Notes: a model not told the origin generated them from the letters alone. A stretch of 64,000 nt of DNA from Acidobacteriota bacterium (GCA_018268855.1 JAFDVR010000014.1:62001-126000); one strand, 5' to 3'; positions 18,701 through 26,854 are shown, counted from the stretch's first letter. Translations and numbers: made by a program.

Positions 18701-18989
18701 GTACGCGAAAGGGTTGGAATCCCGCAGCCTGCACGGTGACGGTGTACTCACCCGGCTGCAACGCCGTAAAAATAAAGTTGCCCTGCGCATCTGTCTGGAT
18801 GGTGCGGTGCTCACCGGTGCCGGTGTTGTCCAGCGCGACGTCTGCATGCACCACTACGGCGCCGCTCGGGTCCGTTACCGTGCCCAGCACGTCGCCCGTA
18901 ATCACCTGTCCAAATCCACTGGCCGGAATGAGACAGAACAATAGAAACGACATCACAGGATGTCGTTTTAAAAATTCAATCAGCTTCAC
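15783..18989 (-). CDS. Oar-like TonB-dependent outer-membrane receptor with carboxypeptidase-regulatory N-domain
   Basis: A GTG at 18989 with GGAG six bases upstream is the best start, giving 1068 residues; an ATG 19 codons earlier lacks a ribosome site. After a signal peptide (ASGFGQ) comes a carboxypeptidase-regulatory-like Ig fold (about 30-110; GTVTDPSGAVV, GNFIFTALQPGEYTVTVQAAGFQ). A plug-like segment follows (EQLPLNGRNFIQLAQL, MLIDGMDNNEG) and then a large beta-barrel ending RLSF. This is the Oar/CarboxypepD_reg-TonB architecture expanded in Acidobacteriota and thought to import or bind large carbohydrates or peptides. It follows folP by 75 bases and precedes the HD gene. Confidence 0.9.
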   Translation of the reverse strand: MKLIEFLKRHPVMSFLLFCLIPASGFGQVITGDVLGTVTDPSGAVVVHADVALDNTGTGEHRTIQTDAQGNFIFTALQPGEYTVTVQAAGFQPFRVQTLHVGAGARVREIAHLAVAGADTVDVTSHDTDTLKTDESDVTTIISQHEVEQLPLNGRNFIQLAQLSVGVNEATEGALGGGQRPDDRRQTSSISANAQSDTLNQMLIDGMDNNEGSVGTIGVRPSIDSIAQLNVVTSNYPAEIGKTAGAVVNVLTRAGTNQFHGSAFEFFRNDALDARNFFARNGRKPELRQNQYGASLGGPIFRDRTFFFASYEGYRSINSSTYLNVVPTAYEQAHPGDFTDQGGPLLSSPNPVALKFFALYSLPNTGTNTFTYSPRNTQNSNVYDARVDHRWSEHDQSFVRYAHNQVNTFYSGTMPAVNGIEPSGGGANFPGTSFQRAQQIMINHLHTFSPHTLLELKAGYTHLLNRTLPLTYGQPIGNQFGIPNSNYDAYSSEMPYMNITGFASFGVDALPLFNGTNTFQYSASLFHTAGRHSLKAGVIFLRRQIFNQQNAAANTAGSFAFNGQYALNAYPSTPSSIRPLVDFLAGKPYSVRRVVQLYGRYTREFEPSAFIQDDWRVTHSLTLNLGLRWDMWTPLKEKDGHISMFNTDTNTIAVANVNSSDTLGVHTDYTSFAPRLGMSWNVHPTTVIHAAAGATYFRDVNGPQVPFATPPYTFVYSFMYSPAPTAPTFTLGDALPLPVQQSTIDLRGSVRGIDPNFKNAMADQFHADVQQQIGNSVLTIGYEGMRVRRLKIAPDINLAAPSTLSPAGRRPFQLNGLYPNLNASINIFRSQGMSNYNALQTTWMHREAHGLTAQVNYTWAHAMSDTQAFSQSVLFSTVDNSRFHQLEYSNSDLDQRHRFTLLMTYSIPISRNIGGLPRKVLHGWQLNAIDVWGTGFPFTVTNSTARTNTGAFSDRPNQSRDANIANPNIDRWFDTSVFTPQDFGTVGSARRASVYGPHYRHFDLALARTFALHDNVKLQFRAESFNLTNTPNFGQPNGTLGTSTFGKVTATRLGSTPRQMQFAARLSF

Positions 18990-19063
18990 CTGGATCTCCA
19001 AATCTGAAAGCTCGCGCGCGGACCGGGATTGGCCGCACAATTCCATCGTACTGCGGCACTTTC

Positions 19064-19936
19064 TCAGGATTGCTGCGAAAGCAGTGCGTCCGCCAGCTTT
19101 GCCGCCTGCACCGCCTCCCGCACATCATGCACGCGAACGATGTGCGCGCCTTGCAGAATGGCCGCTGTATTCGCGGCGATAGTAGCGGCTTTGCGCTGGT
19201 TTGCGGCTGCTTCCGGAGCAAGAAAGCCTTTTCTTGAAAGCCCTATCAACAGCGGCCTGCCCGCATCCCGCAAGGTACTCAGATGATGAAGTAGAACCAG
19301 GTTCTCCGCGCCGCGCTTGCCAAATCCAAAGCCTGGATCGAGCACGATGCGCTCTCTGGCAATACCTGCCCCATCTGCATCGCGCAGAATGCGCGCAAAT
19401 CCATCGCGCACTAGCGGCACTATTTCGTCTTGAGCAAGGCGCTGTTGCGAAGCCCACTCATGGGGACGCCCACGCGTATGCATCGCCACTACGCCGCAGT
19501 CCAGCTTCGCGAGCGTTTCGGCCATCGCGTTGTCCCATAGAAAACCGGAGACATCGTTCACGATGGCTGCACCATGCTCGACCGCAAATCTCGCCGTCTC
19601 GGCATGAAACGTATCCACTGAAATCAGCGCATCGGGTCGCGACTGCAACACACCCTTCAGCACTGGCTTTAATCTCTGTTGTTCTTCTTCTACCGAAAGC
19701 GCGAGCACCGTCCCCGGTTTGGTCGACTCCGCACCGATGTCCACGATGTCCGCGCCTTCATCCAGCAGATGCAGCGCGTGATCGATCGCGCGCTGCGGAG
19801 AGAGAAACGCGCTGCCGTCGGAGAACGAATCCGGCGTGACGTTCACGATGCCCATCACGCACGTCCGCTCACCCAGGGCAAGCGTGCGTTCGCCGCCAAG
19901 CTGCCAGGTAAAAAGCGGTCTAGAAATAATCTGCAT
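19064..19936 (-). CDS. folP: Dihydropteroate synthase
   Basis: The 290-residue protein joins para-aminobenzoate to dihydropterin pyrophosphate in folate synthesis in the cytoplasm. The TIM-barrel signatures are all present: MGIVNVTPDSFSDG near residue 28, DEGADIVDIGAESTKPG near 58, DTFHAETARFA, INDVSG-type AIVNDVSGF, and the C-terminal RVHDV. Length is typical for the family. A palindromic intergenic repeat lies just upstream. Confidence 0.95.
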   Translation of the reverse strand: MQIISRPLFTWQLGGERTLALGERTCVMGIVNVTPDSFSDGSAFLSPQRAIDHALHLLDEGADIVDIGAESTKPGTVLALSVEEEQQRLKPVLKGVLQSRPDALISVDTFHAETARFAVEHGAAIVNDVSGFLWDNAMAETLAKLDCGVVAMHTRGRPHEWASQQRLAQDEIVPLVRDGFARILRDADGAGIARERIVLDPGFGFGKRGAENLVLLHHLSTLRDAGRPLLIGLSRKGFLAPEAAANQRKAATIAANTAAILQGAHIVRVHDVREAVQAAKLADALLSQQS

Positions 19937-19965
19937 CGCCTCTTCATTGTGTCATTCCCATAGAG

Positions 19966-20071
19966 TTGTCATTCCGAGCAGAGCGAGGAATCTGCTGTTT
20001 CATCGCGCGCAGCGCGATCCGTGCGCCTCCGGCGCACAAAAGCAGATTCCTCACTGCGTTCGGAATGACAA
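19966..20071. repeat. Long imperfect palindrome of a dispersed intergenic repeat family
   Basis: Two arms of about 33 bases face each other: TTGTCATTCCGAGCAGAGCG... on the left and the complement of it at the right end (20041-20071), separated by a GC-rich middle that also folds (GCGCGCAGCGCG, GTGCGCCTCCGGCGCAC). A single arm of the same family recurs at 38531-38564 with about 30 of 33 bases the same. It sits between the divergent genes folP and dacB. It resembles REP/MITE-like elements that form hairpins in RNA. Confidence 0.8.
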
Positions 20072-20110
20072 ATTCGTGGAACAGTAATGCGTCCCTGTTA
20101 CACTCCGCGC

Positions 20111-21775
20111 ATGTTCACCCAGCGCGCCCGCCTCTCTGCCGCAGCTCTGTTTCTCACCGTCACCCTCGCCACGCACGCGCAGGACACCGCACTGCAGGCA
20201 AAGATCGACGCGATGATCCACGAGCCGCAAGTGGCCCGCGCGCACTGGGGCATCCACGTTACCAAGCTCGACGGCACGCCCATCGTTGCCATCAATGAAG
20301 GGCAACTCTTCCAGCCTGCCTCGAATAACAAACTGTTCACGACAGCCACTGTCATGGCGCTGCTGCCTACCGAGACACAACGCTTCGTAACAACAGTGAA
20401 GGGCGAAGGCGTTTTTGAGAAGGACGGTGTCTTGCGCGGCCGGTTGATGCTCATCGGCGGCGGCGATGCAAACCTCTCAGGACGAACGCTGCCGTATGTT
20501 CCGCCGGCGCTGCGCCCTACAGGCCCACAGCCTCCTCCGAACGAACTGCGCTACATCGGCGAGCTTGCCGACCAGATCAAAGCCAAAGGCATTACGCGTG
20601 TAGAAGGCGACGTGATCGGCGACGACATTATGCTGCCGTGGGAGCCTTACGCAAATGACTGGAGCATCGACGATGCGGTCTGGTATTACGGTGCCCCGGT
20701 CAACGCGCTGATGATCGCCGATAACGCAATCAATTTGAAAATCATGCCCGGTGCCAAGGTGGGCGATTCCGCGACTATTGTCCTGAATCCGTCTCTGCCG
20801 TACTACACCATTGCCAGCCAGCTAAGAACTGTGGCGAAAGGTGAAGAAACTCATTACGAAATTCAGCGCACCATAGGCTCGCGCACGCTGCGTCTCTATG
20901 GAACGATCGCAATCGGCCATCGCCCGATCAGCGAAGACATCGCCATCGAAGATCCCGCCGAATACGCGGCGTTCGCACTGAAAAACGCTTTAGAAGAACG
21001 CGGCATCCCGGTAACCGGTAAGGTCCGCACCGACCATCGCATCGAACCAACCCTGCAGTTCACAAAAGAAGCGACGGCGCCGATCAAGCATCTGGAGCCA
21101 CTCAAATCCGTAACTCCTGAACAGGCCCACTTCATCGAGAATCTAGACCCTTACTTCGGCACCATTGCAGGTTTCGCCCGGCCCGAAACGCGCGTTCTTG
21201 CAAACCACTATTCCGCGCCGTTGTATGAAGATGTCGTTGTCACCAACAAGGTCTCGCAGAACCAGCATGCGGAACTTATGCTGCGGCTGCTGGGCGGCTT
21301 CTTCGGCTCCAAAGACGACTGCGACCACACAATGCCAGTTACCGTCGGTTCGATCGCGCAGGGCGCGCGCGTCGTCCGTTCCTTCTTAACCACCAAAGTC
21401 GGCATCGATCCAGACGACTTCATCTTCTACGACGGCAGCGGCCTCAGCGGACATGACCTCGTCACCACGCGCGCCATCACGCAACTTCTTCGCTACGCAG
21501 TCACACAGCCATGGGGCGAAAAGTGGAAAGCCTCACTCCCCGTCGGCGGAGAAGACGGCACCCTGCGCTCCCGCTTCCCGAAAGAACCTATCAAGGGCCA
21601 TCTCCACGCCAAGACCGGAACTCTCAGCGAAGCGCGTGCCCTCTCCGGCTATCTCGATTGCGCCAGCGGTCAGACTGTCGTTTTTTCCATCATGGTGAAC
21701 AACCACACGCCCCGCACGCATGAGGACGAGAAAATCATGGACGCCATCGTCGCCGTCATTCAGGCAGCCGAATAA
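20111..21775 (+). CDS. dacB: D-alanyl-D-alanine carboxypeptidase/endopeptidase (PBP4, peptidase S13)
   Basis: The ATG at 20111 gives 554 residues with a signal peptide (TLATHAQ); an ATG eight codons earlier is less likely. The penicillin-binding active site is complete: the SXXK motif in PASNNKLF (Ser70, Lys73), an SGLS-type second motif in YDGSGLSGHD, and HAKTGTL as the KTG motif. The large insert between the SXXK and second motifs is as expected for S13 enzymes. PBP4-type proteins trim and cut peptide cross-links of peptidoglycan in the periplasm. Confidence 0.93.
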   Translation: MFTQRARLSAAALFLTVTLATHAQDTALQAKIDAMIHEPQVARAHWGIHVTKLDGTPIVAINEGQLFQPASNNKLFTTATVMALLPTETQRFVTTVKGEGVFEKDGVLRGRLMLIGGGDANLSGRTLPYVPPALRPTGPQPPPNELRYIGELADQIKAKGITRVEGDVIGDDIMLPWEPYANDWSIDDAVWYYGAPVNALMIADNAINLKIMPGAKVGDSATIVLNPSLPYYTIASQLRTVAKGEETHYEIQRTIGSRTLRLYGTIAIGHRPISEDIAIEDPAEYAAFALKNALEERGIPVTGKVRTDHRIEPTLQFTKEATAPIKHLEPLKSVTPEQAHFIENLDPYFGTIAGFARPETRVLANHYSAPLYEDVVVTNKVSQNQHAELMLRLLGGFFGSKDDCDHTMPVTVGSIAQGARVVRSFLTTKVGIDPDDFIFYDGSGLSGHDLVTTRAITQLLRYAVTQPWGEKWKASLPVGGEDGTLRSRFPKEPIKGHLHAKTGTLSEARALSGYLDCASGQTVVFSIMVNNHTPRTHEDEKIMDAIVAVIQAAE

Positions 21776-21799
21776 CAAATGAACGAGTAAAATAGAGAT

Positions 21800-22003
21800 A
21801 TGCGTGAAGGGCTTACACTTCGGAAATTCTCTTCCTTCAAAGAAGTAAAGGACGACGAATATCGCTACTGGCAGAGCAGATCGGTGGACGAGCGCGCGAA
21901 TGCGGCGTGGGACATGGTCCGTGAACATCACGGCATAACAGAGGAGTCAGATGGACCTGCTGTTCAAAGATCTCTTACGCGAATTGAACGCCGAGCAGGC
22001 TGA
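21800..22003 (+). CDS. Small protein paired with a nucleotidyltransferase (antitoxin-like)
   Basis: A 67-residue charged, helical protein (KDDEYRYWQSRSVDERANAAW, MVREHHGI). The YWQSR...ERANAAWDMVREHHG pattern resembles small proteins I have seen encoded just before DUF6036/AbiEii-like nucleotidyltransferases. It overlaps the next gene by 53 bases in another frame, a common arrangement of two-gene toxin-antitoxin-like modules. No function is established. Confidence 0.6.
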   Translation: MREGLTLRKFSSFKEVKDDEYRYWQSRSVDERANAAWDMVREHHGITEESDGPAVQRSLTRIERRAG

Positions 22004-22418
22004 ATATCTGATTATCGGCGGATACGCTCTGATTATCCATTCGCAGCCGCGATATACCGGCGATATCGACATATGGATCGGCGATGATGCGACAAATGCC
22101 GAGCGCGTCTATCGTGCACTTGCGCGCTTCGGAGCTCCTGTTTCCGGGCTGACGTCGGACGATCTCATCGATCCGAAATCACATTTCCAGGTAGGCATCT
22201 CTCCTTATCGCATCGATATCTTGTCTAATATCGACGCCGTAGCGTTCAAGGATGCGTGGCCTAAACGATTGCCCTGGAAAGTTGACGGCGAACTGGATAC
22301 CTTCTACATCTCGGCGGATGACTTTGTCGCCAATAAAAAAGCCGTCGGAAGATATAAAGATCTTGCCGATGCCGAGGCCGTAATGGACGCGCGTGCTGCC
22401 CGGGAGAATCCAAAGTGA
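21951..22418 (+). CDS. Nucleotidyltransferase-fold protein (MNT/DUF6036-like)
   Basis: The 155-residue protein has a pol-beta-type nucleotidyltransferase core: the IIGGYALIIHS segment (about 21-31), then GDIDIWIGDD (about 37-46) with two acidic metal ligands. The middle keeps YRIDILSNIDAV with a third acidic residue. A strong GAGGAG ribosome site supports the ATG at 21951, inside the 3' end of the preceding small gene. Members of this fold act as toxin-modifying antitoxins or as toxins that add nucleotides. The pair sits between dacB and a cytochrome gene, and its stop overlaps the cytochrome GTG. Confidence 0.8.
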   Translation: MDLLFKDLLRELNAEQAEYLIIGGYALIIHSQPRYTGDIDIWIGDDATNAERVYRALARFGAPVSGLTSDDLIDPKSHFQVGISPYRIDILSNIDAVAFKDAWPKRLPWKVDGELDTFYISADDFVANKKAVGRYKDLADAEAVMDARAARENPK

Positions 22419-22759
22419 CAAGGTTCGTCTCTTTCCTCGCCTTCTCGATCTTCCTCACCGGCTGCAAGCACCTGCCGCCACCCAAACCCATCGAGCAGCT
22501 AACGCCGCAGGAGCACGCAGGGCGCGCGGTCTTCAACGAGAACTGTGCGCGCTGCCACAACGACCGCATCGACAAACCGCTGCATGGGCCATCGTTGCTC
22601 GGCCTCTACAAACAGCCGTATCTGCCTAGCGGAGCGCCGGCTAACGACGAACGCGTGACACACACCATCCAACACGGCCGCAACATGATGCCTGCCCTGG
22701 GCGATAGACTGTCACCAGAAGAGACAGCCGATCTGCTGGCCTACCTGCACACACTATGA
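22415..22759 (+). CDS. Lipoprotein c-type cytochrome, mono-haem
   Basis: The 114-residue protein starts at a GTG that overlaps the upstream TGA, with GGGAG before it. A lipobox (FLTGC, Cys17) marks it as a lipoprotein. The haem site CARCH is Cys44-Cys47-His48, and a distal Met is available in NMMPALGD (about 90). The C-terminal helix SPEETADLLAYLHTL is the usual cytochrome c ending. It should carry electrons at the periplasmic face of a membrane; the partner is not evident. It is coupled to the next membrane-protein gene by an ATGA overlap. Confidence 0.88.
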   Translation: MTRFVSFLAFSIFLTGCKHLPPPKPIEQLTPQEHAGRAVFNENCARCHNDRIDKPLHGPSLLGLYKQPYLPSGAPANDERVTHTIQHGRNMMPALGDRLSPEETADLLAYLHTL

Positions 22760-23151
22760 GCAACATTTTCGACAGCAAGCCCTCACCGGAAGAGAAAAAA
22801 CAGCCTGGCTATACCGGGCCCGCCATGCTGCCCGGCATGGCCATGATCGCCATGTTCATGCTGATGATCGTGCTGGTCGCGGGCTTTGGCGCGCTTACCG
22901 GCAAGATCGATCCGCACCTGAAATACATGGTGCTGGGCATGTCCACGCTGCTTGCCATTGGCATCCTCGGCTTTCTCAGGCTGCGGCGCTGGGGATGGGC
23001 CATCATGGTCGCTGGAACCCTTCTCTTCACCATTGGTTACTTCTATTTCTGGCGACAGACACACGCGATCCAGCCCATCTTCATGTCGGGCTTTTCGCTG
23101 GTCTTCTTTCTGTATCTCATCCGCGACGATGTGCGCATACGCCTGCGCTAG
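22756..23151 (+). CDS. Hypothetical four-helix inner-membrane protein
   Basis: The 131-residue protein has a short charged N-terminus (SPEEKKQPGYTGP) and four hydrophobic helices, the first rich in Met (MLPGMAMIAMFMLMIV). The start ATG overlaps the cytochrome stop. Coupling suggests it anchors or works with the cytochrome lipoprotein. No family is recognised. Confidence 0.7.
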   Translation: MSNIFDSKPSPEEKKQPGYTGPAMLPGMAMIAMFMLMIVLVAGFGALTGKIDPHLKYMVLGMSTLLAIGILGFLRLRRWGWAIMVAGTLLFTIGYFYFWRQTHAIQPIFMSGFSLVFFLYLIRDDVRIRLR

Positions 23152-23154
23152 CCA

Positions 23155-24207
23155 CTATTGCTGGCAAAAGCCTGCACTGCCGTTCGTTCCATCAAAGAAG
23201 TAATCGAACTGCGCCAGCGGACCGTAGCCCGTATTGATATACGGACCATGCAATAGTCGTACCCAATGCGCTGTGCGCGTCGGCACATGATCGTCATCAC
23301 CTATCTTGTACGACAGGCGATACTCCGGAAATTTGTCGCCGAGCAGATCGATGCCGACCGTCGTTCCCTTGGCGACTAACCCACTGGACGGAAATCCTTC
23401 TGCCGCAATCAGCATGTCGCTGATGCCGGTATCCACCAACGCCGTACCTTCGAACGACTTGCCGTTGATGGTGATCTTTGCCGAGGGTGTCTGCCAGTCT
23501 CCTGTATGGGCATCAAACGGCTTCAATCGCTGGCCAACGCAGTGCTTCTCCGGTACCGCCTCAAACATAAAGCCGGAGACGAGTTCCTTATTCCCACGAA
23601 ATAAATAGCTCCTCCGCATTGCGCCTGTCACCATCGGCGCAAGTTGCAGCAACGGATTGTGTTCCGGCGTGGCAAACGCAGCCGCGCGTCCAAAGCCAAT
23701 ACCGAGCATGTGTACACCGATCGGCTTCTTCATCACCTCAGCGCAGTTAGAGTGCGCCGTGCCCTCATCGCACGTTCGCTCCTTAGCGGAGAACACTTCC
23801 ACCTCAGCAATCGCACCCGGCTTCGCACCGGCAATCGCGATGCCGTGCGCATCGCCTGGCATCGCTTCCGGAAAACCAACGCGCACCTTCGCCCACACGC
23901 CTTTGTAGCCAATGCCGCTTGATGAATACCGAATGAATCCCGGCGTGCCCTTCGGATGCCCCAACTCGTCCGCCGGAAGAATCAGCCCGACCGAACCGGT
24001 GTCCACCAGCACACGCTCAGGCTCGCGCCCCGGCAACTGAATCCGCAATGAAACATGTCCCTCGCCACGCGCAGCCCGCTCGCCGTTTCGCAGCGGGATG
24101 ATGTACGTTGCCGGATGTTCCGCATCTGACTTCACAACCTTCACCTGCGCAGACACAACAGGCGTAAGGCACGCACCGGCAGCAACAACAAAGGCGAGCA
24201 ATCTCAT
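23155..24207 (-). CDS. Secreted aspartic-protease-like protein with two DTG motifs
   Basis: The 350-residue protein has a signal peptide (ending about residue 20) and two copies of the retropepsin/pepsin catalytic motif: VLVDTGSVGLIL (Asp69) and ALVDTGISDMLI (Asp259), about 190 residues apart. Each is preceded by a strand and followed by the hydrophobic-hydrophobic-Gly-like psi loop seen in aspartic proteases. This two-lobe arrangement in one chain is pepsin-like, rare in bacteria. It may instead belong to an uncharacterised family similar to DUF3443. Protease activity is inferred from the paired Asp only. It is convergent with the cytochrome operon, four bases away. Confidence 0.7.
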   Translation of the reverse strand: MRLLAFVVAAGACLTPVVSAQVKVVKSDAEHPATYIIPLRNGERAARGEGHVSLRIQLPGREPERVLVDTGSVGLILPADELGHPKGTPGFIRYSSSGIGYKGVWAKVRVGFPEAMPGDAHGIAIAGAKPGAIAEVEVFSAKERTCDEGTAHSNCAEVMKKPIGVHMLGIGFGRAAAFATPEHNPLLQLAPMVTGAMRRSYLFRGNKELVSGFMFEAVPEKHCVGQRLKPFDAHTGDWQTPSAKITINGKSFEGTALVDTGISDMLIAAEGFPSSGLVAKGTTVGIDLLGDKFPEYRLSYKIGDDDHVPTRTAHWVRLLHGPYINTGYGPLAQFDYFFDGTNGSAGFCQQ

Positions 24208-24251
24208 GGCGCAGCAAGCATACCGCGCCGGGGCGTAAACTTGATATCAGC

Positions 24252-25169
24252 ATGACGCCGCCCACCGCAGCCGTCGATCTCATCCAGATCGACCTCAGCC
24301 CGAAGAAGCGCGAGCCCAAGCCCGAGTGGCTAAAGGCGCGAGCGCCCATGGGGGAGACCTATCACGCGCTCAAAAAGCTGGCGCGCGAGCAGGGCCTGCA
24401 CACCGTCTGCGAAAGCGCGCACTGCCCCAACATCGGCGAGTGCTGGAACCACAAGACGGCCACTTTTATGATGCTCGGCAATAGCTGCACGCGCCGGTGC
24501 GGATTCTGCGCCGTGCCCAGTGGCAAGCCCGAGCCTATCGACCACGACGAGCCGCGCCGCGTCGCCTGGACGGTCGCGCAACTCGGCCTCAAACACGCCG
24601 TCATCACCAGCGTGAACCGCGACGACGACAACGTGGGCGCCGCGCGCGCCTTCGTCAACGTGATCCGCGAGATTCGCGCGCAAGCGCCTGGCTGCCAGGT
24701 AGAAGTCCTCACGCCCGACTTCCAGGGCACGGAAGAAGCCATCCGTCTCGTCGTCGCCGAAGCTCCCGAAATCCTGAACCACAACATCGAAACCGTGCCG
24801 CGTCTCTATCGCGTCGCTAAATCCGGCGGACGCTACGAACGCTCCATCGGCTACCTCAAACTCGCCAAAGAGCTGAACCCGAAGCAGGTCACGAAGACCG
24901 GCATCATCGTCGGCATGGGCGAAGAGACGCACGAGTTGCTAGAAGTTTTCCGCGACCTGGCCGCCATCCACGTCGATATCCTCACTATCGGCCAATATCT
25001 GCGCCCGTCCAAAGACCACATCCCGATGAAGCGCTACTACACGCCGGAAGAGTTCGCCTTCCTGAAAGAAGAAGCGCTCCGCCTCGGATTTAAGCATGTA
25101 GAGAGCGGCCCGCTGGTCCGCTCCAGCTACCACGCCCACGAGCAGGCGCAGAGCACCGGACTGGCTTAG
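24252..25169 (+). CDS. lipA: Lipoyl synthase (radical SAM)
   Basis: The 305-residue enzyme inserts two sulfurs into octanoyl groups on lipoyl domains. Both cluster sites are present: the auxiliary-cluster CESAHCPNIGECW and the radical-SAM CTRRCGFC (CX3CX2C). The C-terminal RSSYHA with the conserved Ser is also seen (VRSSYHAHEQA). Length matches the family. No lipB is in the window. Confidence 0.96.
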   Translation: MTPPTAAVDLIQIDLSPKKREPKPEWLKARAPMGETYHALKKLAREQGLHTVCESAHCPNIGECWNHKTATFMMLGNSCTRRCGFCAVPSGKPEPIDHDEPRRVAWTVAQLGLKHAVITSVNRDDDNVGAARAFVNVIREIRAQAPGCQVEVLTPDFQGTEEAIRLVVAEAPEILNHNIETVPRLYRVAKSGGRYERSIGYLKLAKELNPKQVTKTGIIVGMGEETHELLEVFRDLAAIHVDILTIGQYLRPSKDHIPMKRYYTPEEFAFLKEEALRLGFKHVESGPLVRSSYHAHEQAQSTGLA

Positions 25170-25313
25170 CAACAGCAACGCTACGGCCTTTTTTTCTATC
25201 TTCGAAATTCTTAAGTACTCTGCGGCCCCCAATGATTTGGACGGCCTGCGCAACCTATGGCGTAGGATTGCGTCTACGCGAGAGAATGTAGTGTTTTCCT
25301 AGGGAGGTCCGCG

Positions 25314-26399
25314 ATGGCGATCTGGAAGAAGTACGTAGCGGCAACGGTGGTTCTGGCGTGTGTGTTTGTTGCGGGCTGCGGCAGCAGTGGAACCTCCGTG
25401 AGCGATGCTGCCCCGGAGCCGCCGACGCCAGGTGGGCCACTGGTGACGGGTGGTGCCACCACCATGTATGTGGTGCAGAACAATACGTACATTACGGGAA
25501 GCCTGAACTCCTCTGCCGCGGATGTGGTGATGTCGTTTCCAACTTCGGCGAACGGGAGTGTCGGAGCCACGTCTACCTTGACTACGCCTGTGGGCATGTT
25601 TGTCAGCGACGTAAAAACAGATGCTGCCGGCAATCTGTATGTAGGCGGTATGGATATCGCTTCCGGATCGGGTGAGGTGCTGGTTTATCCGGCTGGGGCA
25701 ACCGGTTCGGCGGCACCTGCGCGGACCATCATGGGTTCTCTTACAGGGCTCAAACTCATTCAGGGACTCGCATTGGACACCACGGGACAGATGTATGTTT
25801 CTTCCTGGGTGAACAATGGAGCCGCAGCGAACTCCATCTCTGTATTTGCCAGCAATGCGAACGGCAATGTGGCTCCGGTGCGCACCATCAGCGGTGGTGC
25901 AACAGGTCTAACGTCTCCTGCTGGACTGGCGGTAGATAGTGCAGGCACGGTGTACGTTGCGGATGGATACTTAGGGCGTGTTTCGGCGTTTACCAGCACC
26001 CAAAACGGTGATGTGGCCCCCGCGCGAAGCTTCACTACGCTCTATGCGCCTTTCCAGATCGCCATCGACAGCGCCAATAACCTCTATCTGCCGCTTGCGG
26101 ACACCACTGGAAATTACGGTGCGGTGAACGTATTTCCGTCTACCGCTTCCGGAAATTTGCCAACGCCAACGCGCGTAGTAGGAGGACACGCGCTGAATGC
26201 ACAGGGCGGCATCTATGGAATTGCACTCGATTCCAGGAATAATCTCTATTGTGTCTACTCGCCGTCATCCTCCACCAGCCTGGGAGCGATTGGGATTGCG
26301 ACGTTTTCGCCAACAGCCAGTGGAAATGCTTCGCCTGCGACTGTGGTGACGAGCAGTAACTTTACATTGAGCTACTTCGGTTACATCACTGTCCGGTAG
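25314..26399 (+). CDS. NHL/SMP-30-type beta-propeller lipoprotein
   Basis: The 361-residue protein has a lipobox (CVFVAGC, Cys about 21) and about six repeats built around LAVDSAGTVYVAD, ALDTTGQMYVSSW, IAIDSANNLYLPL and IALDSRNNLYCVY, typical of NHL propeller blades. A GGGAGG ribosome site is six bases from the ATG. Such proteins are exported and are thought to bind ligands or mediate contacts; the ligand is unknown. Confidence 0.85.
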   Translation: MAIWKKYVAATVVLACVFVAGCGSSGTSVSDAAPEPPTPGGPLVTGGATTMYVVQNNTYITGSLNSSAADVVMSFPTSANGSVGATSTLTTPVGMFVSDVKTDAAGNLYVGGMDIASGSGEVLVYPAGATGSAAPARTIMGSLTGLKLIQGLALDTTGQMYVSSWVNNGAAANSISVFASNANGNVAPVRTISGGATGLTSPAGLAVDSAGTVYVADGYLGRVSAFTSTQNGDVAPARSFTTLYAPFQIAIDSANNLYLPLADTTGNYGAVNVFPSTASGNLPTPTRVVGGHALNAQGGIYGIALDSRNNLYCVYSPSSSTSLGAIGIATFSPTASGNASPATVVTSSNFTLSYFGYITVR

Positions 26400-26440
26400 T
26401 GGCTGTGCGTCAATGGGGTGGAACGGAGTAGCATAGCGGT

Positions 26441-26854
26441 ATGCGTCTGCGTTCCGCCATTGCCGCGTGTTTGTTACTTGTCGTCGCGGCGATTTCCGTG
26501 CGCGAGACACGTTGCGGGTCGGAGTGCCAGGCTGCGGCTGCGTTGTTTGCCGCAAATGCTTCGCTGACGCGGAACATGGCGGCTATGCCGGGCATGGAAG
26601 ATTGCCCCATGGCAAAGATGGGCCAGAGCGTGTCTGTGAGCGGCGCGTGCGTGCAGCGCATGGTGCATGCTCCGGAGGCGGCGCAGACGGAAGAGCACGT
26701 TCGCGCGCCTGAGTTCAGCATCGCTCCTCTGGCAATAGATTCGCTCGTTGGACCTGCCGTTCCGGTTGCGTTGACTGGGCGCGAGATTGTCGATGTGTCT
26801 CCGCCGGAACGAACTGGCCTTATCGTTTCATTGCAAAGCGCTCTTCGTATCTAA
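26441..26854 (+). CDS. Small secreted protein with Met/Cys-rich cluster
   Basis: The 137-residue protein has an N-terminal hydrophobic signal-like helix and a Met/Cys-rich patch (NMAAMPGMEDCPMAKM, about 45-60) that could bind a soft metal such as copper. No known family is recognised. It lies 82 bases before a Met/His-rich outer-membrane protein, so a shared metal role is plausible. An ATG at 26441 is used; the ribosome site is not strong. Confidence 0.55.
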   Translation: MRLRSAIAACLLLVVAAISVRETRCGSECQAAAALFAANASLTRNMAAMPGMEDCPMAKMGQSVSVSGACVQRMVHAPEAAQTEEHVRAPEFSIAPLAIDSLVGPAVPVALTGREIVDVSPPERTGLIVSLQSALRI

